This document shows positions 1-8,264 of a stretch of 64,000 nucleotides of DNA, piece after piece (position 1 is the stretch's first letter; each line of letters starts with the position of its first letter). Where the stretch lies: positions 310,001 through 374,000 of the forward strand of contig JAPZUD010000005.1 of assembly GCA_027533425.1 (NCBI GenBank), read 5' to 3'. The stretch comes from Beijerinckiaceae bacterium. GTDB taxonomy: Bacteria > Pseudomonadota > Alphaproteobacteria > Rhizobiales > Beijerinckiaceae. The position numbers and the translations under genes were made by a program. The notes under the pieces are model-generated. The model searched no databases. It saw only the letters and a program-made list of their open reading frames with translations, and was not told the origin of the DNA.

Positions 1-257
1 GCGACGAGGATGCCCCGATCGCCGATCCGGTGCTCGCCCTCAGGCAGCGGCAGCCAATGGCGGGAATCACCGTGCTGGTCGGCCCGGAAGGTGGCTTCAC
101 CGAGGAGGAGCGCGCCCATGCCCTTGCCCATCCGGGCCTGTTGCGGCTTTCGCTCGGGCCGCGGATCCTGCGCGCCGACACGGCAGCCGTGGCCGTTATG
201 GCGCTGGTCCAGAGCGTGTATGGCGACTGGATCGGCTCGACCGTCAATGAAATGTGA
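1..257 (+). CDS. rsmE: 16S rRNA (uracil-1498-N3)-methyltransferase, C-terminal part
   Basis: This is the 3' end of a gene that begins left of the window; the frame is open from base 3 and the last 85 codons are present. RsmE methylates N3 of U1498 in 16S rRNA using S-adenosylmethionine. The family signature LVGPEGGFTEEE is present, followed by the SPOUT-knot end LGPRILRADTAAVAVMA, which forms the cofactor pocket in this family. It is followed after about 100 bases by gshA on the same strand, a gene order I recall from rhizobial genomes. The N-terminal PUA-like half cannot be judged. Confidence 0.93.
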   Translation, partial: DEDAPIADPVLALRQRQPMAGITVLVGPEGGFTEEERAHALAHPGLLRLSLGPRILRADTAAVAVMALVQSVYGDWIGSTVNEM

Positions 258-361
258 CGGTGCCGTCATCGCGCCGCCATTGTCGGACCGCCCGGTGATG
301 CCTATACAGAGCGCAACACGAGCGTCATGACGCTCCCGCTTGAACGGCTTCCGAGGTATTT

Positions 362-1732
362 ATGGCGCGCGATACAGTGGATTTGACCCCTGTCGAAGGG
401 CGCGACGCGCTTGTCGCCTGGTTCGAACAGGGCAGCAAGCCCGAATCCGCCTTCCGGATCGGGACAGAACACGAAAAATTCCCTTTCTATTCCAAAGACC
501 TGTCTCCGGTTCCCTATGAGGGCGGCAAGGGTATCCGCGCCCTGCTGGAAGGCATGCAGGGCCTGCTCGGCTGGGAGCCCATTCTCGAGGGTGACCATCC
601 GATCGGCCTGTTCGACGTCACGGGCGGCGGGGCGATCAGCCTCGAACCGGGCGGTCAGTTCGAACTCTCCGGTGCGCCGCTGGAAACCCTTCACCAGACC
701 GCCATCGAGACCGCTTCCCATCTGGCGCAGCTCAAGCAGATCGCCGATCCGTTCGGGATCCGCTTTCTCGCGCTCGGCATGTCGCCGCTCTGGAGCCGGG
801 CGGAAACGCCTGTCATGCCCAAGGCGCGCTACACGATCATGCGGAACTACATGCCGAAGGTCGGCTCGCTCGGCCTCGACATGATGTTCCGGACGTCGAC
901 CGTGCAGGTGAATCTCGATTTCGCCTCGGAGGCTGACATGGTCCGGAAGCTGCGCGTCAGTCTCGCGCTGCAGCCGGTCGCGACCGCGCTGTTTGCCAAC
1001 TCGCCCTTCACCGAAGGCGCCCCGAACGGCTTCCAGTCGATGCGCTCGGAAATCTGGCGCGATACCGACAATGCCCGAGCCGGCATGCTGCCCTTTGCCT
1101 TCGAGGACGGGTTCGGATTCGAACGCTATGTCGATTACGCGCTGGATGTGCCGATGTATTTCGTCAAGCGCGGCGATACCTATCACGACGTGACGGGCCA
1201 GTCCTTCCGCGACCTGCTGGAGGGCCGGCTGCCGGGCCTGCCGGGTGTGCGCGCCACCACTTCGGACTGGGCCAACCACCTCTCGACGATCTTCCCGGAA
1301 GTCCGGCTGAAGCGTTACCTTGAGATGCGCGGCGCCGATGTGGGGTCGTTGCCGGTCATCACCGCCCTTTCCGCCTTCTGGGTCGGCCTGTTCTATGACC
1401 GGGCGAGCCTGGACGCCGCCTGGGACCTCGTGCGGGACTGGAAGGCGGAACAACGCCAGGCGTTAAGGGATGCGGTGCCCAAGGCGGGACTCGGCGCCTC
1501 GATCGGCGGCAGGGCCGTGCTGGACATTGCACGCGAGGCTGTTGCCCTGTCGCGGGCCGGGCTGGCGCGGCGGGCGCGCCTCGACCGGGAAGGCCGGGAC
1601 GAGACGATCCATCTCGCGCCGCTGGAGGCGATCCTTGCCAGCGGGAAGAACCAGGCCGAAACCCTGCTGGAACGCTTCCACAGCGAATGGAACGGCTCGG
1701 TGCTGCCGGTTTTCTCTTCGAACGCCTACTGA
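362..1732 (+). CDS. gshA: Glutamate--cysteine ligase (plant/alphaproteobacterial type)
   Basis: Catalyses the first, ATP-dependent step of glutathione synthesis, joining glutamate and cysteine to gamma-glutamylcysteine in the cytoplasm. The 456-residue protein has the length of the GCS2 class shared by alphaproteobacteria and plants. Visible family features are the N-terminal RIGTEHEKF, the DVTGGGAISLEPGGQFELSG block and the MFRTSTVQVNLDF strand. The ATG at 362 has a GAGG ribosome site about 7 bases upstream. The 3' end overlaps the convergent chlorite-dismutase-family gene by 7 bases. A glutathione synthetase (gshB) gene is not in the window. Confidence 0.95.
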   Translation: MARDTVDLTPVEGRDALVAWFEQGSKPESAFRIGTEHEKFPFYSKDLSPVPYEGGKGIRALLEGMQGLLGWEPILEGDHPIGLFDVTGGGAISLEPGGQFELSGAPLETLHQTAIETASHLAQLKQIADPFGIRFLALGMSPLWSRAETPVMPKARYTIMRNYMPKVGSLGLDMMFRTSTVQVNLDFASEADMVRKLRVSLALQPVATALFANSPFTEGAPNGFQSMRSEIWRDTDNARAGMLPFAFEDGFGFERYVDYALDVPMYFVKRGDTYHDVTGQSFRDLLEGRLPGLPGVRATTSDWANHLSTIFPEVRLKRYLEMRGADVGSLPVITALSAFWVGLFYDRASLDAAWDLVRDWKAEQRQALRDAVPKAGLGASIGGRAVLDIAREAVALSRAGLARRARLDREGRDETIHLAPLEAILASGKNQAETLLERFHSEWNGSVLPVFSSNAY

Positions 1733-2280
1733 ACGCGGCTGACGCGGATCTCGACTTCCCGCTCGACAAAGCTCCATTCCGCCGTCTCGCGCAGGCGCGA
1801 GAGCATGGCATCGAAGGGTGCCTCGTCCTCGGGGGCGAATTCGAACCAGGTCAGGAAATCGAAGGGTTCGCCGAGATCGCGGCTGTGATGGAGGCGGCGG
1901 GCGATGCCCGGCAGATAATCCATGCCGATCCGGATATGGCGCGACTGCTCCTCGAAGATCGCGCGGCGCTCATCCTGCGCCAGCGCCCACCAGGCGGCTG
2001 ATTTGCGGATGGGGATCAGCACGGCCCTGCGAGAGGCGGGCCGGCCCAACCCCTCCTGCCGGGCCGCGAGTTCGACGAGTTCGCTCCGATGGGAATACCG
2101 TGCATGCGACACGGTGCCCTTGAGCTGCCACGCCACCGCCTCGACTGGGGGTTGGCCGGTTGTCACGATCGACAGACAGGCGGCGGGCGGCAAGGACTGG
2201 CCCGTTACGGGGACGATCCGGTCGATGGACCAGGCGCCCTGACGGCCTGCAACAAAATCGACAGTCAACGGTACGGTCAT
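1726..2280 (-). CDS. Chlorite dismutase family protein (short form)
   Basis: A 184-residue protein of the short chlorite-dismutase-like class, a ferredoxin-like heme-binding fold. Visible marks are SAAWWALAQDERR, the RHIRIGMDYLPGIARRLHHSRDL helix with the expected proximal histidine at about residues 131-132, and DFLTWFEF on the next strand. Family members are either true chlorite dismutases or heme proteins of other or unknown function. I could not place the distal arginine that true enzymes need, so chlorite activity is not claimed. I chose the ATG at 2280 because it gives the usual short-form length and begins with family-like sequence. It lies downstream of the LysR gene on the same strand. 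Confidence 0.75.
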   Translation of the reverse strand: MTVPLTVDFVAGRQGAWSIDRIVPVTGQSLPPAACLSIVTTGQPPVEAVAWQLKGTVSHARYSHRSELVELAARQEGLGRPASRRAVLIPIRKSAAWWALAQDERRAIFEEQSRHIRIGMDYLPGIARRLHHSRDLGEPFDFLTWFEFAPEDEAPFDAMLSRLRETAEWSFVEREVEIRVSRVQ

Positions 2281-2326
2281 GCCCGCTCCTCCCCCGGAAG
2301 GAGGGCCAGCAAGAGCGATGCCAGCA

Positions 2327-3220
2327 TTACTCGGCCGCGAGCATCGCGTTCTTGCCCTCGATGGAGAGGTTGTCGAGGCTCTGCATGATATGATCAGCCA
2401 GCGCGTTCGAGACGTGATCGCGCGAGGCGGCATTGCGGACGAGTGCGATCTGCACGCTGGGCAGGTCCGGAAAGCCATCGGCTTCCGTCAGGACCCGCAT
2501 CCCGGCACGGACCGCGCTTTCCGGCAGGACGCTGACCGACAGGCCAGCCAGGACAACCGCACCGACCGCCGCCGAATTCCAGCTGGTATAGAGGATCCGA
2601 TGCGGCACATTGCGGCGCTTGAGCCGCGTGACCGCCGCCTCACGCCAGTTGCACGTGTCGCGGCCGAGCGCCAGCGGCACCGGCCGCGCCTCATGCGTGC
2701 AATGACGCTGTGACGTTACCCAGAGCAGGCGCTCCTCGCGGATGATCTCGCCGACATTGCGCTTGTCCGAGTGGGTGATGATGGCCATGTCCAGTTCCAT
2801 CGACTGGAGATTGGCGATCAGGCAGGGCGTCGGCTCGCAGACAACCAGCACCTCGATGCCGGGATTCGAGGCGGTGAAGCGTGCCAGAATCTGCGGCAGG
2901 TAGCGCTCGGCATAATCATCCGGCACGCCGAGCTTCACGCGGCCGGTCAGGCGCTCGCCCCGGAACGAGGCGACAGCCTCATCATTGAGGCGGATCATCC
3001 GGTAGGCGTAATCGAGCAGGCGCTCGCCATCTTCGGTCAGCCGGGCAGCCCGCCCCTCCTTCTCGAAGAGGTCGCGGCCGATGCGCTCCTCGAGCCGGCG
3101 GATCTGCATCGAGACAGCGCTCTGCGTCTTGTGGACGATATCCGCCGCGCGGGTAAACGAGCCTGTCTCGGCGATCGCGATCAGGGTGCGGAGATGATCA
3201 TTGTCAAGCACGGGCAGCAT
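2327..3220 (-). CDS. LysR-family regulator, VtlR/LsrB-like
   Basis: A 297-residue LysR-type regulator: N-terminal winged helix-turn-helix (about 1-65, with FTRAADIVHKTQSAVSMQIRRLE as recognition region), a linker helix, and a periplasmic-binding-like effector domain from about 90. The N-terminal third closely resembles what I recall of VtlR/LsrB of Brucella, Agrobacterium and Sinorhizobium. In Brucella, VtlR activates an AbcR small RNA and genes for small DUF1127 proteins. That fits this locus, where a DUF1127 gene is transcribed divergently across a palindromic intergenic region. The start has a GGGAG ribosome site. The specific VtlR assignment is inference from sequence resemblance and context. 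Confidence 0.85.
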   Translation of the reverse strand: MLPVLDNDHLRTLIAIAETGSFTRAADIVHKTQSAVSMQIRRLEERIGRDLFEKEGRAARLTEDGERLLDYAYRMIRLNDEAVASFRGERLTGRVKLGVPDDYAERYLPQILARFTASNPGIEVLVVCEPTPCLIANLQSMELDMAIITHSDKRNVGEIIREERLLWVTSQRHCTHEARPVPLALGRDTCNWREAAVTRLKRRNVPHRILYTSWNSAAVGAVVLAGLSVSVLPESAVRAGMRVLTEADGFPDLPSVQIALVRNAASRDHVSNALADHIMQSLDNLSIEGKNAMLAAE

Positions 3221-3370
3221 GGGGGACTCCCTTCGGCATTATCAGGTCGGAGATCCATCGCCGGTTTCGGCTGGATTCCGCGGGCAAGGATTCCAGCCGG
3301 CAGGCTTGCATGCCTTCCTGCACTGTCATTCGAATTCTTGATGAGTAGATAAAAAACATTCGCTTCTGAA

Positions 3371-3389
3371 ATACAAGGGAGTCTTGTAT
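3371..3389. promoter_or_regulatory. Perfect palindromic operator candidate between LysR and DUF1127 genes
   Basis: ATACAAG (3371-3377) and CTTGTAT (3383-3389) form a perfect 7-base inverted repeat with a 5-base spacer, in the 265-base gap between the divergent LysR and DUF1127 genes. It fills the spacer of a possible rightward promoter: TTCTGA at 3364-3369, 17 bases, TATAAA at 3387-3392. LysR proteins usually bind dyads in such divergent regions, so the LysR protein is the natural candidate ligand. The promoter hexamers are weak matches and the binding is inferred. Confidence 0.5.
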
Positions 3390-3485
3390 AAAATTCCTGT
3401 CAATCGGAGAGACGGTTTCCGGCCCCTCGGAAACCCGGCCAACTCTCCCGCATCGAGAAGATGCCAAACGCGAAAGGAACAGGTC

Positions 3486-3827
3486 ATGGCCATCGTCCCG
3501 GGTTTTATCACGGCTCTGCTGCTTGCTGCGGTCAAGGGTGTGGTTCAACTCCACACGGCCATGGCCAATCGTCGCGCGGCCAAGGAACTTCTCAACTGGG
3601 ATGCGCGGGCGCTGAAAGACATCGGCCTGACACGAGGCGATGTTCGAGGAGCGCTTGCCGAATCATTTTCCGCGGATCCCACCGTTTCCCTTTCCCTGAT
3701 CGCAGCCGGGCGTGATGTCACGCCCCGGCGGGATGGCGCGGTCCGCCCTTCGCCCGCAAGGGCGACGGCGGTCAGCAAAGACCGGCTCGGCAATCTCCCC
3801 TCCGCCGAGCCGGCGCTTTGCGCCTGA
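3486..3827 (+). CDS. DUF1127 domain protein
   Basis: A 113-residue protein with a hydrophobic N-terminus (about 5-20) and a DUF1127 segment at about 32-58 (LLNWDARALKDIGLTRGDV). DUF1127 proteins are small, basic, often stress-regulated; some in Agrobacterium and Rhodobacter are linked to RNA or phosphate metabolism. Most are about 45-70 residues, so the 50-residue tail here, rich in Arg, Ala and Pro, is unusual. The start at 3486 follows an AAAGGAAC ribosome site. It is divergent from the LysR gene and ends before a strong terminator. Confidence 0.8.
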   Translation: MAIVPGFITALLLAAVKGVVQLHTAMANRRAAKELLNWDARALKDIGLTRGDVRGALAESFSADPTVSLSLIAAGRDVTPRRDGAVRPSPARATAVSKDRLGNLPSAEPALCA

Positions 3828-3939
3828 CGCCCTGAAGCGATCGACTGGGCCTGCCGGCGTTCTCCCCCGTTCCTTGGCAGGCCCTCTCTCTTTCCCTTCG
3901 CCTCCGGCCGTTTCTCCCCTCCACAGGCCGGAACGAAAA

Positions 3940-3970
3940 AACCGCCCGGTTGCAGCGCAACCGGGCGGTT
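3940..3970. terminator. Bidirectional intrinsic terminator
   Basis: A 14-base perfect stem, AACCGCCCGGTTGC paired with GCAACCGGGCGGTT, around a 3-base loop. An A-run precedes it and a T-rich stretch follows, so it can work in both directions. It separates the rightward DUF1127 gene from the leftward gene ending at 4011. Confidence 0.85.
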
Positions 3971-4010
3971 TCCTTTTGCCAAAGACCGTGGCGATCAGGC
4001 CTTGGCCTGA

Positions 4011-5816
4011 TCAGACGATCTTGTTCTGGACCGTGACAACTGCCGGCTTCACGCCCGCGAGATAGGCACCGACCTTGGCTTCGGCAGCCACATCACGACC
4101 GCGCTCGCCGGGCCAGATTGCGTTGTCATCGTCTGAGCCAGGCTTGCCGAACACACCCGGTTTCCGGTTGTCCGACACCCTTTCAGAGCGTTCGCCTTCT
4201 TCCTTGCGGCGCTCCGATGCCTTGTCCAGATATTCGGAGACACGGTCAATCACCCGCCGATCGGAGTCCGCCATGGCCTTGGTCATGAACTCCGCGAAGC
4301 GGTCGCGGATCTCGCCATACGAGCTGGCGGCGCGCTTCAGGGCTTCCTGGGCCCCGGCGGAGAGCACGGTGTCATCCTCTTTCGTCACAGACGGGGTTGC
4401 GGATGACTTGGCTTCATCCGTCTCCGGAGCCGGCGTTCCGGCGTTGCCCGTCGCAGGCGCGGCCTCGTTCGCGGTCACCGGCGGAGCCACAGGCGCCTCC
4501 GGGGCCGGAGCCGGGTTCACGGCCACGACCGGCGGGGCAGCCGGCTCAACCGGGGCCGGACCAGCCGGCGGCTTCACCGGGTCCGTGACGGGTGGCAGGA
4601 CCGGCGGCACCGTGATGCGCGGTGTCAAGCCGTCATAACGGTCGCTGTTCGACTGGAGATCGGCGGCGACGAGCGAGTAATCGTTCATCTCGTTCTGCAG
4701 GCGCAGGAATTCCGAACGGGTCAGACCGTCGCGGACCAGCTTGTTCTCCGAACGCTGGATGTCCTGCTGCAGGTCGAGCAGGCTGATCGCCTCCTCGTTC
4801 GTCAGCGAACCGTTGTCGATGCCGCGGGTCAGGCCTTCGAGCTGCTGGGCCTGGCGCTTGTCGACCTGGACAACATCAACATAGCTGTCGGCCAGACGCT
4901 TGCCGTCGTCGTTGCGCTGGAGATCATAGATCAGGATCTCGGCATCGTTCATGCTGCTCGAGAGGTTGACCCATTCGCGCCAGTCGACCTTGCCGTTCTG
5001 CAGGGCCGTGGCCTCTTCCTCGTTGACGACAGCGAACTGGTTACGCACCGTCTCGGCCTCGGCCTCGGTCAGGCTGCCGGCCTTGAGCCCATCGGCCAGC
5101 ATCTTCTCGAGCTGGGCCTGACGGTCATTGACGGCATCGGCGTAGGAATAGCTGCCGAGATTGACGCCGACGCCGTTGTTCCGGGCCTGGTTCAGCGCAT
5201 CAGCGGATTTGCGCAGCTGGTCCATCACCTGCTTCATCTCGCCGGCGGTCAGCTTGCCATCGGATTCACGGAATTTCGCCTCGAGCGCGGCGAGCTGGTC
5301 TTGCTGGGCGACAAGGACCTTGGCCTCGTCCTCGGTCAGCGAACCATCATTCAGCCCATGGCGGATGCGATCCGCCAGATTGGCCTGGACGACATCGATG
5401 TCACGCCCGTCGATCCCCTCGAGGCTCGACAGGTTGATCCCGCGGTCATTGTTCGACAGCCGATCCAGCAGCTTGTCGGCATTGTTGAGCCTGTTCGCGA
5501 GACGGCGGAGGTCGCGGTCGGTCGGCCCCCCTTCCTTGGCGAAGATCTCGTTGGCATAGGCCTCGATGGCTTCCATGCGCTTGAGTGCCCGCTCGCCCTC
5601 ACGGAGGGTGAAGGACCGGTCATACAAGGCGGCGCCAACCTGCTGACGCAGCATCCAGGCCTTGGCGTCCAGCTCCGAAAGGGCGGGAACAGCCTTCTTG
5701 GTAACGGTTTTTTCCTGCTTCGCCGCGGCATTGCCGCCGGCATTGTTCTGCTGTCCCGAGGCAGCCAGAGCCGCAGCCGGGTTCACGGCCGCGTTCGAAG
5801 AGACATTCTGGATCAT
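4011..5816 (-). CDS. Uncharacterised four-repeat protein with Pro/Ala-rich linker
   Basis: A 601-residue protein I do not recognise. The N-terminal 45 residues are Asn/Ala/Gln-rich with no signal peptide or membrane segment. Four related helical repeats of about 75 residues follow at about 48-125, 143-215, 232-304 and 321-395, spaced about 89 residues apart. Copies 2-4 share a GSLT-x-x-EA motif and copies often end in NND- or SNSD-like turns. Residues about 400-470 are a Pro/Ala/Val linker. The last 120 residues are charged and helical, with an Arg/Glu-rich stretch near 525-550. The start follows GGGGAAA in an AT-rich 186-base upstream region with repeated GCAA/TTGC motifs. No function is assigned. 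Confidence 0.85.
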   Translation of the reverse strand: MIQNVSSNAAVNPAAALAASGQQNNAGGNAAAKQEKTVTKKAVPALSELDAKAWMLRQQVGAALYDRSFTLREGERALKRMEAIEAYANEIFAKEGGPTDRDLRRLANRLNNADKLLDRLSNNDRGINLSSLEGIDGRDIDVVQANLADRIRHGLNDGSLTEDEAKVLVAQQDQLAALEAKFRESDGKLTAGEMKQVMDQLRKSADALNQARNNGVGVNLGSYSYADAVNDRQAQLEKMLADGLKAGSLTEAEAETVRNQFAVVNEEEATALQNGKVDWREWVNLSSSMNDAEILIYDLQRNDDGKRLADSYVDVVQVDKRQAQQLEGLTRGIDNGSLTNEEAISLLDLQQDIQRSENKLVRDGLTRSEFLRLQNEMNDYSLVAADLQSNSDRYDGLTPRITVPPVLPPVTDPVKPPAGPAPVEPAAPPVVAVNPAPAPEAPVAPPVTANEAAPATGNAGTPAPETDEAKSSATPSVTKEDDTVLSAGAQEALKRAASSYGEIRDRFAEFMTKAMADSDRRVIDRVSEYLDKASERRKEEGERSERVSDNRKPGVFGKPGSDDDNAIWPGERGRDVAAEAKVGAYLAGVKPAVVTVQNKIV

Positions 5817-6002
5817 TAGTTTCCCCTGTCCAAGCGTCCTGCTTGTGGGGACCTGATTAGTTTAGAACATAATCATCAATGCAAAATGCAAAGCGCGCAA
5901 TTTTAGAGAAAGGCGGAATTTTGCAGGTTGCAAAAAACGCCACGATTTCAAGGCCAACAGCGCGTGAAGATGGCCCGTCGGATTTATCGAAAATGCGATG
6001 GA

Positions 6003-6812
6003 TCAGCCTGACTGGCCATCCCGCGGGCGGGAGAACTGGCTGAACATCTCCTGCCACGCATCCATCTGTGTCGACTGCACGTGCTTGCCCGTCTCGAACA
6101 TGCCCTTCAGCATGTCCAGCCCGGCACCGAGCGGATCGGCCTGCGGCGGCGGTTCGGGTGGACGTCCGCCCGTCATCATCGTGTTGAGGATATTGCCGAA
6201 CATCCCGCCGAGTCCGCCCTGCTGCGGTTGGGGCTGGCCGCCGAACATTCCACCCATCATGTTCCCGAAGACATTGCCCGGATTGTTCTGGTTCATGCCC
6301 TGGCCGAACATGCCACCGAGCATGCCGCCCAAACCGCCTTGCGCTGCGCTGCCCTGCATCATCTGGCCGAGGATGCCGCCGAGACCGGAATTCGCCGCGC
6401 CCTTGAACAGGCCGCCCATGACCATCGCGGTGATGACGGGCAGCATCTGCTGCATGATCGTGGCCGGGAGGCCGGCGAATTGCGCCGCCTGCTGCGCGAT
6501 GGCCTGCGTCATTTCGGGGCCGCCGAACATCGAACCGAGCGCATTCCTGCCCTCGTTCTCCAGATGATCGGGGATGCCGTCGCCATCCGAATCGTAGAAC
6601 TGCGCGCTGTTCTGCGACTGGCCGAGGGTGGAGAGGATGTTCTGCCAGCCCTCGATGGTCTGGGCCTGCTGCTGCAGCCCGAGCGAGATGGCCGGCAGCA
6701 CGGCCTCGACCGCCTGCTGGGCCTGCTGCGGGCCGATTCCGAACTGGCTGGCCAGATTCTGGTAAGCGTTGCCGCCCTGCGCACCCTGCATGATATCAAA
6801 CAGATTGATCAT
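6003..6812 (-). CDS. DUF937 (YidB-like) family protein
   Basis: A 269-residue protein with an N-terminal DUF937 region (about 1-140): MINLFDIMQ, then a Gln-rich helical part. It has an acidic loop DSDGDGIPDHLE at about 74-85 that looks like a thrombospondin-3/EF-type calcium loop, and a low-complexity Gly/Met/Gln region from about 140 to 215 (repeated GGLGGMxG). DUF937 proteins have no firm biochemical role. It is leftward, upstream of the MATE gene and downstream of the four-repeat protein, with about 185 bases between it and the latter's start. Confidence 0.78.
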   Translation of the reverse strand: MINLFDIMQGAQGGNAYQNLASQFGIGPQQAQQAVEAVLPAISLGLQQQAQTIEGWQNILSTLGQSQNSAQFYDSDGDGIPDHLENEGRNALGSMFGGPEMTQAIAQQAAQFAGLPATIMQQMLPVITAMVMGGLFKGAANSGLGGILGQMMQGSAAQGGLGGMLGGMFGQGMNQNNPGNVFGNMMGGMFGGQPQPQQGGLGGMFGNILNTMMTGGRPPEPPPQADPLGAGLDMLKGMFETGKHVQSTQMDAWQEMFSQFSRPRDGQSG

Positions 6813-6896
6813 GGCTCTTCCTTTTGGGATCTTGCCCTTGCCGGCCTTGAGGCAAGCCTAGCCTGTCGTTTCCGGCCCCGCAATGCGGCAGCGGGC

Positions 6897-8264
6897 TCAG
6901 GACGGACTTGTCCCGCCCTTGCGCCGCTCGATCCCGCCGATAGCACGGAACACCACCCAGACCGCCGCGATGCCGAAGACGAGCGAACCGGCAACAAGGC
7001 CGATCATCGCGCCTTCCACCCCGCCCCATTGCGCACCCAGCCAGGCCAATGGCACCGTGCCAAGTGTGGCGCGCCCCCAGTTGAAGGCGGTGGAATAGAG
7101 CGGGAAGCCGAGATTGTTGAACGCGGCATTGGCGACAAGGACCAGCCCGATAAACACCCAGGCCAGACCGCCGACCAGGCAGAAATAGGCGACATACCGC
7201 GCCGTCGCGCCGTCGACGCCGAAGAAGAGGGGAATCTGGTTGCGCAGCAGGATCAGCAGGAGCCATGCACCCAGCGTGTAGAGCCCGCAGAAGAGAAAGG
7301 CATCCCGCATGGCCATGCGCAGCCGGTCGAACCGGCCGGCACCGAGATTCTGACCGAGGATTGGCCCCACGGAACCCGACAACGCGAAGACCGCGCCGAA
7401 CGCGACAGGAACCAGACGGTCGAGAATCGCGTTGGCGGCAACCGCCTCGGCGCCGAACGGAGCGAGGATGCGAAGATAGAGCAGGCCGCCGATCGGGGTG
7501 GCGACATTCGTCAGGATAGCCGGGACGGCAATGCCGAAAAAGCCGTCCCAATCCCGCCGGAGGCCGGACCAAGTCGGGCGATCGAGCATCCGGTGCACCC
7601 GGACAACCCCCTGCAGGCCGACAAGGGTGAAGACCACGCGGGAAATGACCGTGGCCCAGGCGGCACCATCGGTGCCGAGGCCTGCAACGAAGATCAGCAG
7701 CGGATCCGTCACGGCCGTCACGAGCCCGCCGAACAGGGTCACCTGCATCGCCCGCCGGGCATCGCCGACCGCCCGAAGCAGGCCGGACAGCATCATGCCC
7801 GTGGCCATCAGGATATTCGCCGGCAGGGTAATCACCAGGTAGCGATGCGCGACGTCACGCGGCACGCCCTTCGCGCCCAGCAGGTCAAGCACCTGTGGCA
7901 GGATGACGAGCAGGAGCAGCGATATGATGATGCCAACGAGATTCGCCAGAACGAGCGCGTTGGTCGCAACACGCCGCGAGACGGCCGGATCGCCTGCACC
8001 AATCGCACGGGAAACGAGCGCAGTGCCGGCGATCATCGAGCCGATATTGACGGAAATCGCGACAAACAGGACGGTGGTGGCATAGCCGACACCGGCGGTC
8101 AGCTCATCGTTGTCCAGTCGCGAGACATAGAAGAGCGACAGGAAATCGACCAGGAAAATAGCCATCAGCCCGATCGCGCCGGTCACGGTCATCTCGATGA
8201 CGTGGCGCATGGTCGAGCCCTGCGTGAACCGCGCCTGCCGGGCGCCTCCGTCCGGTGCGTTCAC
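6897..8264 (-). CDS. MATE family efflux transporter
   Basis: A 455-residue inner-membrane protein with twelve hydrophobic segments in two homologous halves, the length and layout of multidrug and toxin extrusion exporters, which use Na+ or H+ gradients. Family-like segments include GAIGLMAIFLVDF near the N-terminus and VAVPAILTNVATPIGG-like sequence at the start of the second half. The start is GTG, and GTGA overlaps the stop of the Kef-type antiporter by 4 bases, so the two are translationally coupled. The substrate is unknown. Confidence 0.88.
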   Translation of the reverse strand: MNAPDGGARQARFTQGSTMRHVIEMTVTGAIGLMAIFLVDFLSLFYVSRLDNDELTAGVGYATTVLFVAISVNIGSMIAGTALVSRAIGAGDPAVSRRVATNALVLANLVGIIISLLLLVILPQVLDLLGAKGVPRDVAHRYLVITLPANILMATGMMLSGLLRAVGDARRAMQVTLFGGLVTAVTDPLLIFVAGLGTDGAAWATVISRVVFTLVGLQGVVRVHRMLDRPTWSGLRRDWDGFFGIAVPAILTNVATPIGGLLYLRILAPFGAEAVAANAILDRLVPVAFGAVFALSGSVGPILGQNLGAGRFDRLRMAMRDAFLFCGLYTLGAWLLLILLRNQIPLFFGVDGATARYVAYFCLVGGLAWVFIGLVLVANAAFNNLGFPLYSTAFNWGRATLGTVPLAWLGAQWGGVEGAMIGLVAGSLVFGIAAVWVVFRAIGGIERRKGGTSPS

